Below, piece after piece: positions 1-8,431 of a stretch of DNA of 64,000 nucleotides. Each line of letters starts with the position of its first letter. The stretch's first letter is position 1. The DNA lies in the NCBI RefSeq assembly GCF_030814835.1, contig NZ_JAUSVS010000006.1, positions 62,001 through 126,000 on the forward strand, given 5' to 3'. The notes under the pieces are model-generated. The model ran no database searches, had not been told where the DNA came from, and saw nothing but the letters and a program-made list of their open reading frames with translations. Source of the stretch: Caulobacter ginsengisoli (lineage in GTDB: Bacteria > Pseudomonadota > Alphaproteobacteria > Caulobacterales > Caulobacteraceae). Position numbers and translations under genes: made by a program.

Positions 1-505
1 GCACCTCGCCCGCTCCCCGCGCCACCGAGGCGGCGGCGTATTCGATAGCGTCCAGCCCGGTGTCGGTGCGGCCGCCGTAGGTGAAGACATGCCAGCCGCC
101 TTCGCGGGCTTTCGCGTCCACCGCCACAACGACGGCCTGGCTGCCGAAAGCGTCGGCTAGGCGCGGGATCAGGTCGGGGTCCTCGACCGCCGCCGTGTTC
201 ACCGAGATCTTGTCGGCCCCGGCCCGCAGCAGAGCGCGGGCGTCCTCGACCGTGCGGATGCCGCCGCCCACCGACAGCGGCATGAAACAGACATCCGCCG
301 TGCGGGCGATGACGTCGAGGATGGCCCCCCGGCCCTCATGGCTGGCGGTGATGTCCAGGAACATCAACTCGTCCGCCCCGGCCGCGTCATAGGTCGCCGC
401 CTGCTCGACCGGGTCGCCGGCGTCGCGCAGCGCCAGGAACTGCACGCCCTTGACCACCCGGCCGGCCTTGACGTCCAGGCAGGGAATGAGGCGGACCTTC
501 AGCAT
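1..505 (-). CDS. hisF: Imidazole glycerol phosphate synthase cyclase subunit HisF (3' end outside window)
   Basis: Cyclase half of IGP synthase. It closes the imidazole ring of PRFAR using ammonia from HisH and releases IGP and AICAR (histidine pathway, cytosol). The 168 visible codons begin [12 protein letters not shown]. Asp11 and Asp130 (in VVVAVD) match the two catalytic aspartates of the family, and SVGGGIRT is the phosphate-binding turn of the (beta/alpha)8 barrel. The ATG at 503-505 overlaps the hisA TGA as TGATG, so the genes are translationally coupled. It is the last visible gene of a minus-strand his cluster, and the C-terminal third is cut by the window edge. Confidence 0.97.
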   Translation of the reverse strand, partial: MLKVRLIPCLDVKAGRVVKGVQFLALRDAGDPVEQAATYDAAGADELMFLDITASHEGRGAILDVIARTADVCFMPLSVGGGIRTVEDARALLRAGADKISVNTAAVEDPDLIPRLADAFGSQAVVVAVDAKAREGGWHVFTYGGRTDTGLDAIEYAAASVARGAGEV

Positions 506-1227
506 CAGGCCGCCGCCCCCAGGGCTTCATCGGCGGTGATGGCGCCCTCATAGAGGGCCCGGCCCAGGATGGCGCCGGCGATGGGGACGCCCGACCGCTC
601 ACGGATGGCCAGGATGTCCTTCACCGAGGCCAGCCCGCCCGAGGCGATCACCGGAATGGCCACCGCGTCGGCAACCTCGCCGACCTGGGCGACGTTCAGC
701 CCCGTCATCGCCCCGTCGCGGCCGATGTCGGTGACGATCAGGGCCGCCATGCCGGCGTCCTCGAAGCGACGCGCGAGGCTGACGGCGTCCAGCTCGGACG
801 AACCGACCCAGCCCTCGGTCGCCACCTTGCCGTCGCGCACGTCGACCGCCACGGCGATCTGCTCGGGCCACAGCCGCCCGGCCTCGCGCACCAGGGCCGG
901 GTCGCGCACCGCCACCGTGCCCAGGATGACCCGGCTGACCCCCGCCTCGATCCAGGCCTCGACCTGCTCCAGGGTGCGGATGCCGCCGCCCAGCTGCACC
1001 GGGATCGACACCGCGCCCATGATCTCGGCCACCGCCGCGGCGTTGACCGGCCGGCCCTCGATGGCGCCGTTGAGGTCGACCACATGCAGCCACTCGAACC
1101 CGGCCTTCTGGAACCGCCCGGCCTGGTCGCCGGGCGAGGTGTTGAAGACGGTTTCCTTGGAGAGGTCGCCGTGCAGCAGCCGCACGCAGCGCCCGTCCTT
1201 CAGGTCGATGGCCGGATAGAGGATCAA
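505..1227 (-). CDS. hisA: Phosphoribosylformimino-AIC-ribotide isomerase HisA
   Basis: Isomerises ProFAR to PRFAR in histidine synthesis. About 240 residues, the normal family length. I chose the TTG at 1225-1227 because the conserved N-terminus ([11 protein letters not shown]) follows it directly and it overlaps the hisH stop as TTGA. Longer upstream reading in this frame runs through hisH and is spurious. Asp8 in PAIDLKDG matches the catalytic base. LGGGIRT and VTDIGRDG are typical barrel phosphate-binding segments. It lies between hisH and hisF with overlaps at both ends, consistent with one operon. Confidence 0.96.
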   Translation of the reverse strand: MILYPAIDLKDGRCVRLLHGDLSKETVFNTSPGDQAGRFQKAGFEWLHVVDLNGAIEGRPVNAAAVAEIMGAVSIPVQLGGGIRTLEQVEAWIEAGVSRVILGTVAVRDPALVREAGRLWPEQIAVAVDVRDGKVATEGWVGSSELDAVSLARRFEDAGMAALIVTDIGRDGAMTGLNVAQVGEVADAVAIPVIASGGLASVKDILAIRERSGVPIAGAILGRALYEGAITADEALGAAA

Positions 1228-1868
1228 GGCGCCCACTCCAGGAAGTTCGCCAGCAAACGCAGCCCCGCGCCCTGGGATTTTTCGGGGTGGAACTGCACCC
1301 CGGCCAGATTGCCCCGCGCCACGGCGGCGGTGAAGCGTCCGCCGTGATCCACCGCCGCCAGCCGGTCGGCCGGGTCGGTTGGGGTCATGGCGAAGCTGTG
1401 GGTGAAATACATGTGGCAATCGTCCGGCAGGCCACCCAGCAGCGGATGCGCCCGGCAATCGACCAGACCGTTCCAGCCCATGTGCGGAATCTTGGCAAGC
1501 GGATCGTTTGAAACCACCCGGGCCACGTCGCCCGGTATCCAGCCCAGGCCCTTGGTCTCGCCGAACTCCAGCCCCCGATCGGCCAGCAGCTGCATGCCGA
1601 CACAGATGCCCAGGAAAGGCGCGCCGCGCGTGCGACAGGCCTCGCCCATCGCCGCCTCCAGCCCGTCGCGGGCCTCGAAGGCGGCCATGCAGGCGGCGAA
1701 GGCGCCCACGCCGGGCAGCACCACCCGGTCGGCCCTGGCCACGACGTCCGGATCGGCGGTCACCACGATGTCGGGCGCGCGCGAAAGCGCCCCCGCCGCG
1801 CGGCGAAGGGCTTTTTCGGCCGAGCGCAGGTTGCCCGACCCGTAGTCGATCAGGGCGACGCTCTGCAT
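1224..1868 (-). CDS. hisH: Imidazole glycerol phosphate synthase glutaminase subunit HisH
   Basis: Class I glutamine amidotransferase that hydrolyses glutamine and channels ammonia to HisF. 214 residues, normal length. The triad is visible: Cys89 in LGICVGMQ, and His194 and Glu196 in QFHPEKSQ. The N-terminal LIDYGSGNL is typical. The stop overlaps the TTG start of hisA, and the start lies 7 bases after the hisB stop. Together with hisB, hisA and hisF this gives the order hisB-hisH-hisA-hisF. Confidence 0.97.
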   Translation of the reverse strand: MQSVALIDYGSGNLRSAEKALRRAAGALSRAPDIVVTADPDVVARADRVVLPGVGAFAACMAAFEARDGLEAAMGEACRTRGAPFLGICVGMQLLADRGLEFGETKGLGWIPGDVARVVSNDPLAKIPHMGWNGLVDCRAHPLLGGLPDDCHMYFTHSFAMTPTDPADRLAAVDHGGRFTAAVARGNLAGVQFHPEKSQGAGLRLLANFLEWAP

Positions 1869-1875
1869 GGGATTA

Positions 1876-2466
1876 TCAGAGCACGCCCTTGGTGGAGGGG
1901 GCGTGGCCGTGGGTCTTGGGGTCGATCTCGACGGCGGCGCGCAAGGCCCGCGCCAGGGCCTTGAAGCCGCTCTCGGCGATGTGGTGGCTGTTGTCGCCGT
2001 AGAGGGTTTCCAGATGCACGCAGGCGCCGCAGTTCATGGCGAACGCGTGGTGGAATTCCTTGAACAGCTCGGTGTCCATCTCCCCGACCTTGGGGCGCGA
2101 ATAGACCACCTTCCAGATCAGGTAGGGCCGGTTGGAAAGGTCCAGGGCGCAGCGGGTCAGGGTCTCGTCCATGGGGATATAGGCGTGGCCGAACCGCCGG
2201 ATGCCCTTGAAGCCGTCCAGCGCCTGGTTGACCGCCGCGCCGATGACGATGCCGGTGTCCTCGACCGTGTGGTGCATGTCGATATGCAGGTCGCCCTTGG
2301 TCTCGACCTCCAGGTCGAAGCCGCCATGCCGGGCGAAGCTTTCCAGCATGTGGTCGAAGAAACCGATGCCGGTCGAGATCTTCGACTCCCCGGTTCCGTC
2401 CAGGTCGATGGAAACCCGGATCTGGGTCTCCTTGGTCTGGCGGACCACCTGCGCGCTGCGGCTCAT
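1876..2466 (-). CDS. hisB: Imidazoleglycerol-phosphate dehydratase HisB
   Basis: Dehydrates IGP to imidazole acetol phosphate. 196 residues, the monofunctional size with no phosphatase domain. Metal-ligand motifs of the family are present: FDHML near residue 37, [11 protein letters not shown] in the middle and SHHIAES near residue 165. The ATG overlaps the TGA of the upstream sugar kinase as TGATG, so translation of the two is probably coupled. Confidence 0.97.
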   Translation of the reverse strand: MSRSAQVVRQTKETQIRVSIDLDGTGESKISTGIGFFDHMLESFARHGGFDLEVETKGDLHIDMHHTVEDTGIVIGAAVNQALDGFKGIRRFGHAYIPMDETLTRCALDLSNRPYLIWKVVYSRPKVGEMDTELFKEFHHAFAMNCGACVHLETLYGDNSHHIAESGFKALARALRAAVEIDPKTHGHAPSTKGVL

Positions 2467-3458
2467 CAGATCAGTCCTTGCGTCCGGGCCAGCTCGGCCA
2501 GGTTAACCTGCGGCCGGGGGCCAATATGCGAGATCACCTCGGCCGCCGCCATCGAACCCAGCCGCCCGCAAACCTCGAGCGACCGGCCCCGGGCCAGGCC
2601 GAACAGGAACCCCGCCGCGTATTGGTCGCCCGCGCCCGTGGTGTCCACGACTTTATCGACGGGACAGGCGTCGATCCGATGACTGTCCCGCCCGGCGAGC
2701 ACGATGGAGCCCTGGGCGCCGTTGGTCACGGCGGCGATCTTGGTCCTGGCCCCCAGCTGGGCGGCGGCGTTGTCGAAGTCGTCGGTCTGGAACAGGGCCT
2801 TCACCTCGTCGGAATTGGCGAAGACGATGTCGACCTGGCTGTCGATGAAGGCCAGCAGCCCCTCGCGGTGGCGCTCGACCACGAAGCTGTCCGACAGGGT
2901 CATGGCGATCAGCCGCCCGGCCCCATGCGCCAGGCCGGCGGCCTTGGCGAAGGCCCGGCGCGCTTCCGGCGGGTCGAACAGATAGCCTTCCAGATAGACG
3001 CTGAAGGCGTTCTCGATGATGGCCGGGTCGACATCGGCGGCGGTCAGCTCCACGCAGGCGCCCAGATAGGTGCACATGGTCCGCTCGCCGTCGGGGGTGA
3101 CATTGATCAGGCTGCGGGCCGTCGGGGCCCCGCCGACCAGGGGCGTGGACGAGAAATGCGCGCCGATGGCCTTGAGGTCATGGGCGAAGAAGGCGCCCAG
3201 CTGGTCGTCGGCCACCTTGCCGATATAGGCCGCCTGGCCGCCCAGGCTGGCCACCCCGGCGACGGTGTTGCCGGCCGAACCGCCCGAGGTCTCGATGGCC
3301 TGGGCCATCCTGCCGTAGAGGTGCTCGGCCTGATCGGCGTCGATCAGCGCCATCGAACCCTTGACCAGGCCCTGGGCCGCCAGGAAGGCGTCGTCCGAGG
3401 ACGCGATCACATCGACAATGGCGTTGCCGATGGCGGCGACGTCGTACTGGGTGGTCAT
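2466..3458 (-). CDS. PfkB-family carbohydrate kinase, adenosine kinase-like
   Basis: Ribokinase/PfkB fold kinase of 330 residues. The N-terminal GNAIVDV, the GG hinge in TSGGSAGNT (about residue 60) and the anion-hole motif DTTGAGDQ with catalytic Asp278 are all visible. The sequence resembles the adenosine kinases that commonly precede his genes in alphaproteobacteria. Substrate cannot be fixed from sequence, so adenosine is an inference from family resemblance. It is the first gene of the minus-strand cluster, with its stop overlapping the hisB start. A role in recycling purine nucleosides beside the AICAR-producing his pathway would make sense but is not shown. Confidence 0.85.
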   Translation of the reverse strand: MTTQYDVAAIGNAIVDVIASSDDAFLAAQGLVKGSMALIDADQAEHLYGRMAQAIETSGGSAGNTVAGVASLGGQAAYIGKVADDQLGAFFAHDLKAIGAHFSSTPLVGGAPTARSLINVTPDGERTMCTYLGACVELTAADVDPAIIENAFSVYLEGYLFDPPEARRAFAKAAGLAHGAGRLIAMTLSDSFVVERHREGLLAFIDSQVDIVFANSDEVKALFQTDDFDNAAAQLGARTKIAAVTNGAQGSIVLAGRDSHRIDACPVDKVVDTTGAGDQYAAGFLFGLARGRSLEVCGRLGSMAAAEVISHIGPRPQVNLAELARTQGLI

Positions 3459-3529
3459 GGGCGGTTCCGTGCGGCGTAGGGAGAGGCTTGTTACAGGGGG
3501 GAGTGGGACGGGGCAACTTTCTCCCGCTT

Positions 3530-3619
3530 CCCCAGCGAAAGCTGGGGCCCATGAGGGCAGATCAACCCCTACTGGCCCGGCCGCGTTGCTTCTCTCATGG
3601 GCCCCAGCTTTCGCTGGGG
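3530..3619. repeat. Inverted repeat with 26-base arms between divergent genes
   Basis: Arms at 3530-3555 and 3594-3619 are reverse complements around the core CCCCAGCGAAAGCTGGGG. Each arm also contains its own small hairpin. The right arm contains an in-frame ATG that would add 16 residues to the following gene. I treat that as repeat sequence, not coding. Similar two-arm repeats occur at 4509-4612 and 13079-13200. Confidence 0.85.
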
Positions 3620-3644
3620 AGACGGTGATGATACGCGCCCACCG

Positions 3645-4505
3645 ATGACCCGCATCGCCATCCTAAGCCCCACCGCCGACAACCCGATGTACGGCGCCAT
3701 CTATCCTCGCTGGTTCAAACGGCTCGAAGCCGCCCTGGCCACGGCCGGCCTCACCGCCGAGGCCGCACCCTGGACCCAGCCCTTCGATCCGGCCCCCTAC
3801 GCCGCCGTGCTGCCGATGATGGCCTGGGGCTATCACCAGCACACCGACCAGTGGTTCGCCCTGCTGGACCGTCTCGAGGCCTCCGGAGTCACCGTCCTCA
3901 ACCCGGTCGAAACCCTGCGCTGGAACACCGCCAAGACCTATCTGCTCGACCTCGCCGCCCACGGGGCGCCGGTCATTCCGACCCTGGCCGTCGAGGCCGT
4001 GACCCCCGCGGCGATCGAGGCCGCCCGCGCCAGCTTCGGGGTGGCCGACCTGGTCGCCAAGCCGCAGATCTCCGCCGGCGCCCACCGGACCGTGGTCCTG
4101 CGGCCCGGCGATCCCCTCGACGGCGCGCCCACCGGAGCGGCCCTGATCCAGCCCTTCCTGCCGGCGGTGCGGGAAGAGGGCGAGCTGGCGGTATTCTGGT
4201 TCGGGGGCCGTTTCAGCCACGCGGTCAGCAAGGTCGCCGCCCCCGGCGAATTCCGCGTCCAGGCCCAGTACGGCGGCCAGGAAACCCTGGTCGACCCCAC
4301 CCCCGAGGCCCTCGCCGCCGCGCAGGCTGTGTTCAAGGCCGCCGCGCGTCCCATCACCTATTGCCGCATCGACCTGATCCGCGCCCTCGACGGCCGCCTG
4401 GCCCTGATGGAGCTGGAAGCCATCGAACCCGACCTCTTCCTGGAACACGCCCCCGACGGCGGGGCGATGTTCGGGGCGGCGGTGCGGGCGGCGCTCACCC
4501 TCTAA
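3645..4505 (+). CDS. ATP-grasp superfamily ligase-like protein
   Basis: 286 residues beginning MTRIAILSPT. The central VAKPQISAGAHR, ELAVFWFGGRFSHAV and the C-terminal metal-binding DLIRALDGRLALMELEAIEPDLF are characteristic of ATP-grasp carboxylate-amine ligases related to the RimK/glutathione synthetase and cycloserine DcsG groups. The substrate is unknown. I chose the ATG at 3645 because the upstream ATG at 3597 lies inside an inverted repeat. It is transcribed away from the his cluster and convergent with nth, and the gap to nth contains a palindromic repeat that may end both transcripts. Confidence 0.7.
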   Translation: MTRIAILSPTADNPMYGAIYPRWFKRLEAALATAGLTAEAAPWTQPFDPAPYAAVLPMMAWGYHQHTDQWFALLDRLEASGVTVLNPVETLRWNTAKTYLLDLAAHGAPVIPTLAVEAVTPAAIEAARASFGVADLVAKPQISAGAHRTVVLRPGDPLDGAPTGAALIQPFLPAVREEGELAVFWFGGRFSHAVSKVAAPGEFRVQAQYGGQETLVDPTPEALAAAQAVFKAAARPITYCRIDLIRALDGRLALMELEAIEPDLFLEHAPDGGAMFGAAVRAALTL

Positions 4506-4508
4506 ACT

Positions 4509-4612
4509 CCCGAATTCCCTGGCGAAGGCCAGGGTCCATACAGCGCCGGCCGGGCGCCCGCGCCAGATCGTCGGCGCCCGCTTGGGCCCTGGCCTTCGCC
4601 AGGGATTCCGGG
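4509..4612. repeat. Inverted repeat between convergent genes, possible bidirectional terminator
   Basis: Arms at 4509-4537 and 4584-4612 are nearly perfect reverse complements, with the core CTGGCGAAGGCCAG in each arm. It fills the 113-base gap between the converging ATP-grasp gene and nth. No T-tract follows either arm, so termination is inferred from position only. Confidence 0.75.
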
Positions 4613-4618
4613 ATGGGA

Positions 4619-5314
4619 TTAGATGCCCGTGAACAGCGCCCGCGACGGACACAGGTCCGAGACCTGGCAGGTCTCGCATTTCGGCCGCCGGGCCAGACAC
4701 ACGTATCGCCCGTGCAGGATCAGCCAATGGTGGGCCCGGGTCTTGTAGGGCTGCGGGACGATCCGCATCAGGTCGGCCTCGACCTGGTCCGGCGTCTTGC
4801 CCGCCGACAGCTTCAGGCGATGGCTGACCCGGTAGACATGGGTGTCGACGGCGATGGCCGGTTCGATGTCGAGCTCGTTGAGGACCACGCTGGCGGTCTT
4901 GCGCCCCACCCCCGGCAGGGCCATCAGCGCCGTCCGCTCGAGGGGGACCTGGCCGCCATGCTGCTCCAGCAGGATACGCGAAAGACCGATGACGTTCTTG
5001 GCTTTCGTGCGGAACAGGCCGATCGAGGCGATGTAGCGGGTCAGTCCCGCCTCGCCGAGCGCCAGCATGTCGGCCGGATTGTCGGCGACCTCGAACAGGG
5101 GGCCGGTGGCCTTGTTGACCTGCTTGTCCGTGGCCTGGGCCGACAGGGCGACGGCGACCAGCAGGGTGAAGGGGTTCTTGAAGTCCAGCTCGGTGCGCGG
5201 GTCCTCGGCGAGCGTGGAGAAGCGCTGGAACAGGGTTTCCACCCTTTCCCGCTCTTTCGGCGCCAAGACTTTCTTGGGAAGACGTTTTGCGGCAGGTTTC
5301 GGGGTCGCGGCCAT
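4619..5314 (-). CDS. nth: Endonuclease III (DNA glycosylase/AP lyase)
   Basis: Base-excision repair enzyme that removes oxidised pyrimidines and cleaves AP sites. 231 residues. The helix-hairpin-helix LPGVGRKTA holds catalytic Lys139, and AVDTHVYR holds catalytic Asp157. The [4Fe-4S] cluster motif C-X6-C-X2-C-X5-C is complete at Cys206, 213, 216 and 222. The first 20 residues are a basic Lys/Pro-rich extension. The start lies 42 bases from the divergent DUF2244 gene, so both promoters must share this short gap. Confidence 0.97.
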   Translation of the reverse strand: MAATPKPAAKRLPKKVLAPKERERVETLFQRFSTLAEDPRTELDFKNPFTLLVAVALSAQATDKQVNKATGPLFEVADNPADMLALGEAGLTRYIASIGLFRTKAKNVIGLSRILLEQHGGQVPLERTALMALPGVGRKTASVVLNELDIEPAIAVDTHVYRVSHRLKLSAGKTPDQVEADLMRIVPQPYKTRAHHWLILHGRYVCLARRPKCETCQVSDLCPSRALFTGI

Positions 5315-5356
5315 GAGGCCATGTTTTGGCCCAGGCCTCTCCCGACAGGAAGCTTA

Positions 5357-5839
5357 ATGAGCGGCAAGCTGTACATGGACGCGGTGATCACCCCCAACCG
5401 CTCCATGGGACCGCAGGGTTTCAAGATCGTGCTGGGCGTGGCCATCGTCGGCAGCATGATCCTGGCCATCGCCCTGTTCATCATGGGCGCCTGGCCGGCC
5501 CCCTTCTTCCTGGGGCTGGACGTCTTCTTCCTGTGGCTGGCGCTGCGGTCCAACTTCCGCGCCGCCGAACGCCGCGAGCGCCTGCAGATCAGCGTCGAGA
5601 CCGTCAGGGTGCTCAAGGAGCATGACGACATCAGCGAGCTGGTCTGGGAATCTCCCACCGCCTTCACCGCCCTCGACCTCGAGGAGCCGGGCGAGCACCA
5701 GATGCGGGTGCGCCTGCGGATGTCGGGCAAGATCTACACCGTCGGCCGCGACCTCAGCCCCGAGGAACGGGTGGCCCTGGGCGAGGCCATCGACCGGGCG
5801 ATCCGGGCGGCGCGGGCGGATCGGCATCCGGGGTGGTGA
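5357..5839 (+). CDS. DUF2244 family integral membrane protein
   Basis: 160 residues. Two hydrophobic segments (about residues 22-42 and 46-63) form a hairpin, followed by a soluble C-terminal half with RRERLQIS and VRLRMSGKIYTVGRDL. This fits DUF2244, a small membrane family common in alphaproteobacteria with no established function. The ATG at 5357 is preceded by a weak AGGAAG and follows the divergent nth start. Coding ends just before a large palindromic repeat. Confidence 0.75.
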   Translation: MSGKLYMDAVITPNRSMGPQGFKIVLGVAIVGSMILAIALFIMGAWPAPFFLGLDVFFLWLALRSNFRAAERRERLQISVETVRVLKEHDDISELVWESPTAFTALDLEEPGEHQMRVRLRMSGKIYTVGRDLSPEERVALGEAIDRAIRAARADRHPGW

Positions 5840-5848
5840 GGGAAGGAA

Positions 5849-6175
5849 TTGTCCACGAACCACACGAACCACACGAACCTGGTGTGAAATCCGCCTGATG
5901 CCGTGGCGCGTGCAGGTGGGATTAAGCCGCTTCGCGGGAAGGAAGAGAAGTTCAGAGAAGAAACGCAAGCGACGGTGGCTCGCTAGATGCGCCGCCGGCA
6001 ATCTTTCGGATTCGATGGCCTGCGGCGCTTCAAGGATATCTCGACCGCTTACCCTTCTTGAATCTTCCTTATCTTCCTGTCGCGAAGCGACCCAAAAACC
6101 CACCGCCGCCCAGCCCCTCCACGAATACGGTTCCGGGCGCCACCCGTTCGTGTGGTTCGTGTGGTTCGTGGACAA
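5849..6175. repeat. MITE-like palindromic element, copy A, with outer inverted repeats
   Basis: This non-coding element fills most of 5840-6241. Outer arms carry TTGTCCACGAACCACACGAA (left, from 5849) and its reverse complement (right, ending at 6175). Inside is a second pair of arms: GTGGGATTAAGCCGCTTCGC with a purine-rich GGAAGGAAGAGAAG on the left, and a pyrimidine-rich arm ending in TCGCGAAGCGACCC on the right. A central hairpin has GCGCCGC/GCGGCGC halves. Related copies are at 26097, 29417, 53085 and 63782. Confidence 0.8.
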
Positions 6176-6241
6176 CTCTTCTCGCGCCGACCGCAAGAAC
6201 CGGGCGGACTGGGCCTTGGCGTGGGGGCTACAACCGCTCAC

Positions 6242-7123
6242 ATGGACCTCATGACCCAAACCCCAGACCCCAGCGGCGTCATCGTCCGGCTCGAGGACCG
6301 GGCCCGCGATTACGTCCGCATGGAAAAGTCCCTCGCCTGGCTGGCCGAGCGCTGGCGCGAGCGGCCCAGCCTCGAGGAAGCCGCCGAGGCCGCCGGCCTG
6401 TCGCCCTTCCATTATCAGCGGCTGTTCACCCGCTGGGCCGGGGTCAGTCCCAAGACCTTCCTGGCCGCCATCGCCCATGCCGAGGCCCGGGTGCTGCTGG
6501 AGGAGGGCGCCCCCGTCCTCGACGCCGCCCTGGACGCCGGCCTGTCCGGCCCCTCGCGGCTGCACGACCTGTTCATCGCCCAGGAGGCCGTCACCCCCGG
6601 CGAGGCCCGCCGGCGCGGCGAGGGCCTGACCCTGAAATGGGGCCTCGCCCCCACCCCGTTCGGCCGCGGCCTGTTCGTGGTCGCCCCGCGCGGCCTGGCC
6701 GGGCTGGGCTTCGCGGGCCCCGGCGAGGAGGACAGCGCCTTCGCCGACATGCACGCCCGCTTCCCGGCCGCCGCCTGGCTGCGCGATGACACGGCCGCGC
6801 AGGCCATGGCCACCAAGGCGTTCGGCGACGCCCGCGAGCCCATCCCGCTGGTGCTGATCGGCTCGCCCTTCCATGTCCAGGTCTGGAAGGCCCTGCTGCG
6901 CATCCCGCCCGGCCAGACCGCCTCTTACGGCCAGGTCGCCGACTGGGCGGGCAAGCCGGGCGCCAACCGCGCCGCCGGCGCCGCCATCGGGGCCAACCCG
7001 GTCTCGCTGCTGATCCCCTGCCACCGGGTCATCGCCAGGGACGGCCGGCTGACCGGCTATCACTGGGGCCTGGGGCGCAAGGCGGCGATGCTGGGGCTGG
7101 AGGCGGTGGCGCGGGCTAGCTAG
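6242..7123 (+). CDS. Bifunctional AraC-type regulator / methylated-DNA-cysteine S-methyltransferase (Ada-like)
   Basis: 293 residues from the ATG at 6242; a second in-frame ATG at 6251 is possible. The N-terminal ~110 residues are an AraC-type helix-turn-helix (AAGLSPFHYQRLFTRWAGVS). The C-terminal half is an O6-alkylguanine alkyltransferase domain with the acceptor motif PCHRVI (Cys260) and PPGQTASYGQVADWAG. Unlike E. coli Ada it lacks the N-terminal zinc-cysteine domain that senses methylphosphotriesters, so its adaptive-response role is uncertain. It probably repairs O6-methylguanine and may bind DNA. In-frame sequence upstream of 6242 belongs to the palindromic element. Confidence 0.88.
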   Translation: MDLMTQTPDPSGVIVRLEDRARDYVRMEKSLAWLAERWRERPSLEEAAEAAGLSPFHYQRLFTRWAGVSPKTFLAAIAHAEARVLLEEGAPVLDAALDAGLSGPSRLHDLFIAQEAVTPGEARRRGEGLTLKWGLAPTPFGRGLFVVAPRGLAGLGFAGPGEEDSAFADMHARFPAAAWLRDDTAAQAMATKAFGDAREPIPLVLIGSPFHVQVWKALLRIPPGQTASYGQVADWAGKPGANRAAGAAIGANPVSLLIPCHRVIARDGRLTGYHWGLGRKAAMLGLEAVARAS

Positions 7124-7168
7124 GCAGACCGGGAGGCTCTCTGCAAATCCTCACCCGGAGGGGGAGGA

Positions 7169-7477
7169 TTACGCCACTACCGGCCTTAGAAACGTCCGCT
7201 CTTCCCGCAGGATCAGCCGCCTCTCCTCGGCGAAGCGGAAATTGGCCATGCCGGCCGGGTCGGCCCGCAGCCGGGCGCGGTAGGCTTCGTAAGCGGCCAG
7301 GCTGTCGAAGCCGATCAGCGCCAGGGCGACATTGTTGGTCCCCTCATGCGGCATGAAATAGCCGATCAGGTCGCCGCCGCAGGCCGGGATGATCCGCAGC
7401 CAGGCTTTCGAGTATTCCTCGAAGGCCGCCTTCTGGAACGGGTCGATCTCGTAGCGGATGCAGCAGGTAATGGTCAT
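7169..7477 (-). CDS. NIPSNAP family small protein
   Basis: 102 residues with the dimeric alpha/beta-barrel (ferredoxin-like) NIPSNAP pattern: RYEIDPFQ near the start, PHEGTNN in the middle and [11 protein letters not shown] toward the C-terminus. The function of the family is not established. It is divergent from an ArsR-type regulator gene 52 bases away, which suggests that the regulator controls it. Confidence 0.72.
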   Translation of the reverse strand: MTITCCIRYEIDPFQKAAFEEYSKAWLRIIPACGGDLIGYFMPHEGTNNVALALIGFDSLAAYEAYRARLRADPAGMANFRFAEERRLILREERTFLRPVVA

Positions 7478-7511
7478 GGCGGAGTTCTAGCCGCTGGATC
7501 GTCCATCATGT

Positions 7512-7527
7512 TTCGACTATGGTCGAA
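7512..7527. promoter_or_regulatory. Candidate ArsR-type operator
   Basis: A perfect inverted repeat TTCGAC-TATG-GTCGAA lies in the 52-base gap between the divergent NIPSNAP and ArsR genes and ends two bases before the regulator's ATG at 7530. Position and symmetry fit autoregulation by the adjacent regulator. No binding is shown. Confidence 0.55.
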
Positions 7528-7529
7528 CT

Positions 7530-8219
7530 ATGCCCGATGGCCCCGACATCGTCCGCGCCGCCGCCCTGCTGGGCGATCCGGCCCGGGCCAACATGCTGAC
7601 CGCGCTGATGGGCGGCCAGGCCCTGACGGCCGGGGAACTGGCCCGCGAGGCCGGGGTCACCGCCCAGACCGCCAGCAGCCACTTGGCGCGGCTCGAGGCC
7701 GGGGGCCTGATCACCGTCCGCCAGGCCGGGCGGCACCGCTATTTCGCCCTGGCCGGCCCCGATGTCGCCGCCGTGCTGGAGGGCCTGATGAGTCTGGCCG
7801 CCCGGGCCGGCCACAGCCGCACCCGCCCCGGCCCCCGCGACCCGGCCCTGCGCAGGGCCCGCCGCTGCTACGACCACCTGGCCGGCGAGCTGGGGGTGGC
7901 GATGTTCGAGGCCCTGGTCGCCGACGGCCGGCTGGCGCTGGTGGACGACCACCCTGTCCTCACCGAGACGGGCGAGGCCTTCGTCCGGGGCTTCGGCCTC
8001 GACCCCGAAACCCTCCGCGCCCAGAAGCGCCCGCTCTGCCGTAGCTGCCTCGACTGGTCCGCCCGCCGCAGTCACCTGGCCGGGACGCTGGGGGCGGGGC
8101 TTCTGAGCCGGATGACGGAGCTGGGCTGGGCGAGGCTGGAGCCGGGGTCGCGGGTGGTGACGTTTTCGAAGAAGGGACTGGCGGCGTTCGAGGCCGAGTT
8201 CCCTACTCCTCACCCGTAG
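7530..8219 (+). CDS. ArsR-family transcriptional regulator with extended C-terminal domain
   Basis: 229 residues. The winged helix-turn-helix occupies about residues 5-80 (LTAGELAREAGVTAQTASSH as the recognition region). An additional ~120-residue C-terminal domain contains RPLCRSCLDWSARRSHLAG, with a CRSC pair of a kind often seen in this longer ArsR subgroup. The ligand is unknown. The ATG directly abuts a palindrome, so autoregulation is likely. The last codons lie inside a ~220-bp dispersed repeat that also supplies the TAG stop. Confidence 0.85.
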   Translation: MPDGPDIVRAAALLGDPARANMLTALMGGQALTAGELAREAGVTAQTASSHLARLEAGGLITVRQAGRHRYFALAGPDVAAVLEGLMSLAARAGHSRTRPGPRDPALRRARRCYDHLAGELGVAMFEALVADGRLALVDDHPVLTETGEAFVRGFGLDPETLRAQKRPLCRSCLDWSARRSHLAGTLGAGLLSRMTELGWARLEPGSRVVTFSKKGLAAFEAEFPTPHP

Positions 8220-8425
8220 GGGGAGGACGATCGCGCCAGAGCGCGATCAGGAGGGGGTCTTCGGGCAGGCGCGCGCCCGTTTCTGCCTGCGCTCGGGCGC
8301 CTTGCAGTCCGCCCTGTAAGAACCGGATAGCCCCTGCCCCTGCCCGAACACCCCCACCTGGCCGGCCACGGGCGCGCTCGATGCGCGCCTCGGGCGGGCC
8401 GTCCGCCCCCTACGGGGGCGGAGCT
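8204..8425. repeat. ~220-bp direct repeat, copy 1
   Basis: Starts with a Cys/Pro-coding-like CTCACCCGTAGGGGGAGG hairpin strand, includes GCGCCAGAGCGC and GGAGGGGGTCTTCGGGCAGG, and ends CCGCCCCCTACGGGGGCGG. A second copy in the same orientation lies at 9330-9551, so the two flank the gene at 8432-9271. The copies match closely at both ends and diverge in the middle. Confidence 0.85.
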
Positions 8426-8431
8426 TGGAAC

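Noticed and set aside
505..1458. Longer reading of hisA starting within hisH
   Set aside because: The extra N-terminal part is antisense-like sequence overlapping hisH. The TTG at 1227 gives the canonical HisA start and a TTGA overlap.
5354..7063. Long minus-strand frame of 569 codons across the DUF2244 and Ada-like genes
   Set aside because: Low-complexity Gly/Ala/Gln/Arg-rich translation without motifs, a shadow frame typical of high-GC DNA.
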